DNA from: CALFBG01 sp045110315
GTDB taxonomy: Bacteria > Bacteroidota > Bacteroidia > Chitinophagales > Saprospiraceae
Direction: 5' to 3'
DNA length: 7,695 nt
Assembly: GCA_045110315.1 (NCBI GenBank)
Contig: JBGCFY010000261.1
Coordinates: 1 to 7,695 of the forward strand
Shown here: in pieces, positions 6,146-7,695 of the stretch
How positions within the stretch are numbered: position 1 is the stretch's first letter
How the letters are laid out: each line of letters begins with the position of its first letter
Translations under genes and position numbers: made by a program
Notes under the pieces: model-generated
The model's database searches: none
Seen by the model: the letters and a program-made list of their open reading frames with translations, nothing else
Told to the model about the DNA's origin: nothing

Positions 6146-7291
6146 ATGAAATTTGGAACCAAAGCAATTCATGCTGGTGTTGAACCAGATCCTAGTACGG
6201 GCGCAATCATGACACCGATTTTTCAAACCTCTACTTACGTGCAATCAGCGCCGGGTAAGCATCAGGGATTTGAATATGCCCGTACACAAAACCCAACGAG
6301 ATCGGCCTTAGAAAAAAACTTGGCAGCTTTAGAAAATGGGCACGATGCAATTTGTTTTGGTAGTGGATTAGCGGCTATGGATGCGATCCTGAAGACCTTA
6401 AGCCCTGGTGACGAAATTATTTCTACGAATGATTTGTACGGTGGTTCTTATCGGTTAATGACCAAAATTTACAGCAAGTTTGGTTTGAAGTCTCATTTTG
6501 TCAACATGGACGATACCAAAAAGCTGGAAAAATTAATTAACTCCAACACTAAGTTGATTTGGGTCGAAACGCCTACCAATCCAATGCTCAACATTGTAGA
6601 TATTCGTAAAGTAGTTAGAGTTGCTAGCAAGCATAAGATTAAAGTTTGTGTAGATAATACTTTTGCTTCGCCTTATTTACAAAACCCAATTGACATGGGA
6701 GCGGATATGGTTTTACACTCTGCGACGAAATATTTGGGCGGACATTCTGATGTTATTTTAGGTGCGGTAGTTGTCAAGACACCAGCACTTGCAGAAGAAT
6801 TACACTTCATCCAAAACGCGGCGGGGGCTGTTCCTGGCCCTCAAGATTGTTTCTTGGTATTGCGTGGAATTAAAACGCTACATCTACGAGTAGAAAGAGC
6901 TTGTAAAAATGCGAAGAAAATCGCGAAGTACTTACAGATGCATCCGAAAGTAGGAAAGGTTTATTATCCTGGTTTTAAAGATCATCCCAATCACGAGGTA
7001 GCTAAAAAGCAAATGCGAGATTTTGGAGGTATGGTTTCTTTTGACTTGAAAAAAGATAGCGAGTCGACGGCGAGAAAAATTATGAGTAGCACCAAACTTT
7101 TTTCTTTGGCAGAATCGCTTGGTGGTGTTGAGTCTTTGATTGGACATCCCGCAAGTATGACCCACGCGTCTATTCCAAAGAAAGATCGCATGAAAGTAGG
7201 GTTAACGGATTCGTTGATTCGATTGAGTGTCGGCGTAGAAGATGTAGATGATTTGATTGAAGATCTTGAAAATGCTTTTGCTAATATCTAA
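6146..7291 (+). CDS. PLP-dependent trans-sulfuration enzyme (cystathionine gamma-synthase/gamma-lyase family)
   Basis: Cytoplasmic enzyme of the Cys/Met metabolism PLP family, 381 aa, normal length. Seen: N-terminal MKFGTKAIHAG, YARTQNPTR (44-52, contacting the neighbouring subunit's cofactor), LYGG (97-100), ETPTNP (141-146), Asp170 in the VDNTFASP segment, and SATKYLGGHSD (192-202) with the PLP Schiff-base Lys195. SLGGVESLIGHPASMTH (324-340) carries Glu329, which is seen in gamma-synthases and gamma-lyases rather than beta-lyases. A synthase would join O-activated homoserine and cysteine into cystathionine on the way to methionine; a lyase would split cystathionine to cysteine. Sequence alone does not separate them. 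The SAM-II-like leader argues for a methionine-biosynthetic role. It has its own terminator downstream and may also be reached by transcripts from the transketolase genes. Confidence 0.93.
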   Translation: MKFGTKAIHAGVEPDPSTGAIMTPIFQTSTYVQSAPGKHQGFEYARTQNPTRSALEKNLAALENGHDAICFGSGLAAMDAILKTLSPGDEIISTNDLYGGSYRLMTKIYSKFGLKSHFVNMDDTKKLEKLINSNTKLIWVETPTNPMLNIVDIRKVVRVASKHKIKVCVDNTFASPYLQNPIDMGADMVLHSATKYLGGHSDVILGAVVVKTPALAEELHFIQNAAGAVPGPQDCFLVLRGIKTLHLRVERACKNAKKIAKYLQMHPKVGKVYYPGFKDHPNHEVAKKQMRDFGGMVSFDLKKDSESTARKIMSSTKLFSLAESLGGVESLIGHPASMTHASIPKKDRMKVGLTDSLIRLSVGVEDVDDLIEDLENAFANI

Positions 7292-7349
7292 GTAAGTTTG
7301 TCCAAGTACTTGTTGTAGGTATACCATAAATAGTCCTCGGAAATAAATT

Positions 7350-7393
7350 AAATAAAAACTTTTCTCAATTGCGGTTGGGAAAAGTTTTTATTT
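7350..7393 (+). terminator. strong, probably bidirectional terminator after the trans-sulfuration gene
   Basis: A perfect 15-bp stem pairs 7350-7364 (AAATAAAAACTTTTC) with 7379-7393, and TCAA/TTGG can add four inner pairs, leaving a 6-base loop TTGCGG. The 3' arm ends in TTTTTATTTT, serving as the U tract. The A-rich 5' arm gives an equivalent U tract on the minus strand, so it could stop transcription from either side. It lies 58 bases after the stop codon. Confidence 0.85.
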
Positions 7394-7557
7394 TGGAACA
7401 ACCCACCATTCTTTTTTCTAAAAAGCTACAATTGTATAAAGAGTTATTCTTCAAATAACTTTATGACTCAGGAAGAGTATTTCTCAATACGAGCACTTTT
7501 TTTTAAAAAAAGCTAAAATATTTATGGAATTTTCTAGGAAAAGAGATCCTTGTTATA
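7394..7557. other. gene-free region with small hairpins
   Basis: I find no gene here. Two small stem-loops are visible: AGTTATT/AATAACT (7442-7448 with 7454-7460) and GTATT/AATAC (7477-7481 with 7486-7490). A run of eight or more T followed by seven A (around 7497-7511) gives a further AT-only palindrome. None has a recognised function. Confidence 0.4.
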
Positions 7558-7624
7558 GAAGTTGTTTTAAAATAGATAGATGATTTATTTGCAAGCCATT
7601 GATTTCCAATATTTCAGCTAATTT
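7558..7624 (+). repeat. MITE-like element, copy 2, inverted and incomplete within the window
   Basis: Begins with the same 16-base terminus GAAGTTGTTTTAAAAT and matches the reverse complement of 141-75 at 65 of 67 positions, differing only at two bases in AGATAGATG versus ATATAAATG. After AGCTAATTT the match stops abruptly. The partner terminus ATTTTAAAACAACTTC, expected about 8 bases further, is not found before the window ends. It is either truncated, interrupted by the hairpin that follows, or the true end of a longer element continuing past 7695. Confidence 0.75.
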
Positions 7625-7655
7625 TTTTCCTCGTAGCTATGGCTACGAAAAAAAA
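7622..7655. repeat. hairpin with TCGTAGC/GCTACGA stem between T and A tracts
   Basis: TCGTAGC (7631-7637) and GCTACGA (7642-7648) form a perfect 7-bp stem with loop TATG. A run of seven T before it (7622-7628) can pair with the A run after it (7649-7655), leaving CC (7629-7630) as a bulge. The T tract is on the 5' side in both orientations, so it does not look like an intrinsic terminator. A shorter CGTAG hairpin lies at 161-174. Confidence 0.5.
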
Positions 7656-7695
7656 ATGGAGCTTCCTCTTGAAAACCAAGCGCTTACAACTAATT

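Noticed and set aside
51..7624. The two inverted repeat copies as ends of one composite transposon carrying all genes between them
   Set aside because: The enclosed genes are ordinary core-type functions (HU, transketolase, trans-sulfuration), no transposase is present, and the second copy lacks its other terminus. Two independent insertions are simpler.

Overview
The window looks like a chromosomal segment of a Bacteroidota bacterium, possibly of the Saprospiria (Lewinella-like) type. The clues are moderately AT-rich DNA, start codons without Shine-Dalgarno sequences, a TTG/TAnnTTTG-type promoter in front of an HU gene, enlarged oligopeptide-type permeases and a transketolase split into two genes. 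The genus is an inference; no rRNA or strict marker gene is present.

Layout. Positions 1-245 hold a 91-bp element with perfect 16-bp inverted termini (51-141) and a small CGTAG hairpin. Next come two overlapping permease genes of a peptide/nickel-type ABC importer (246-1661 and 1658-2977), without ATPase or binding-protein genes in the window. A tiny putative lipoprotein gene lies convergent to them on the minus strand (3061-3264). It is divergent from an HU DNA-binding protein gene (3480-3752), which has a recognisable promoter and a strong terminator. A gene-free stretch (3810-4138) leads into a transketolase encoded as separate N-terminal (4139-4999) and C-terminal (5068-6024) subunits. 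The last gene (6146-7291) is a PLP-dependent trans-sulfuration enzyme, cystathionine gamma-synthase or gamma-lyase, closed by a 15-bp perfect terminator hairpin. The final 300 bases contain a second, inverted copy of the 51-141 element (7558-7624) and a T-tract/A-tract hairpin.

The most interesting signal is between 6027 and 6111, directly upstream of the trans-sulfuration gene. The RNA can form an H-type pseudoknot followed by AGCTAAAAA, which resembles a SAM-II riboswitch with an enlarged first loop carrying its own hairpin. This would link the gene to S-adenosylmethionine feedback and favours a biosynthetic (methionine) role. No phage, defence system, CRISPR array or clearly new multi-gene system is visible. 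The other unusual points are lineage-type insertions in both permeases and the dispersed repeat that brackets the window.
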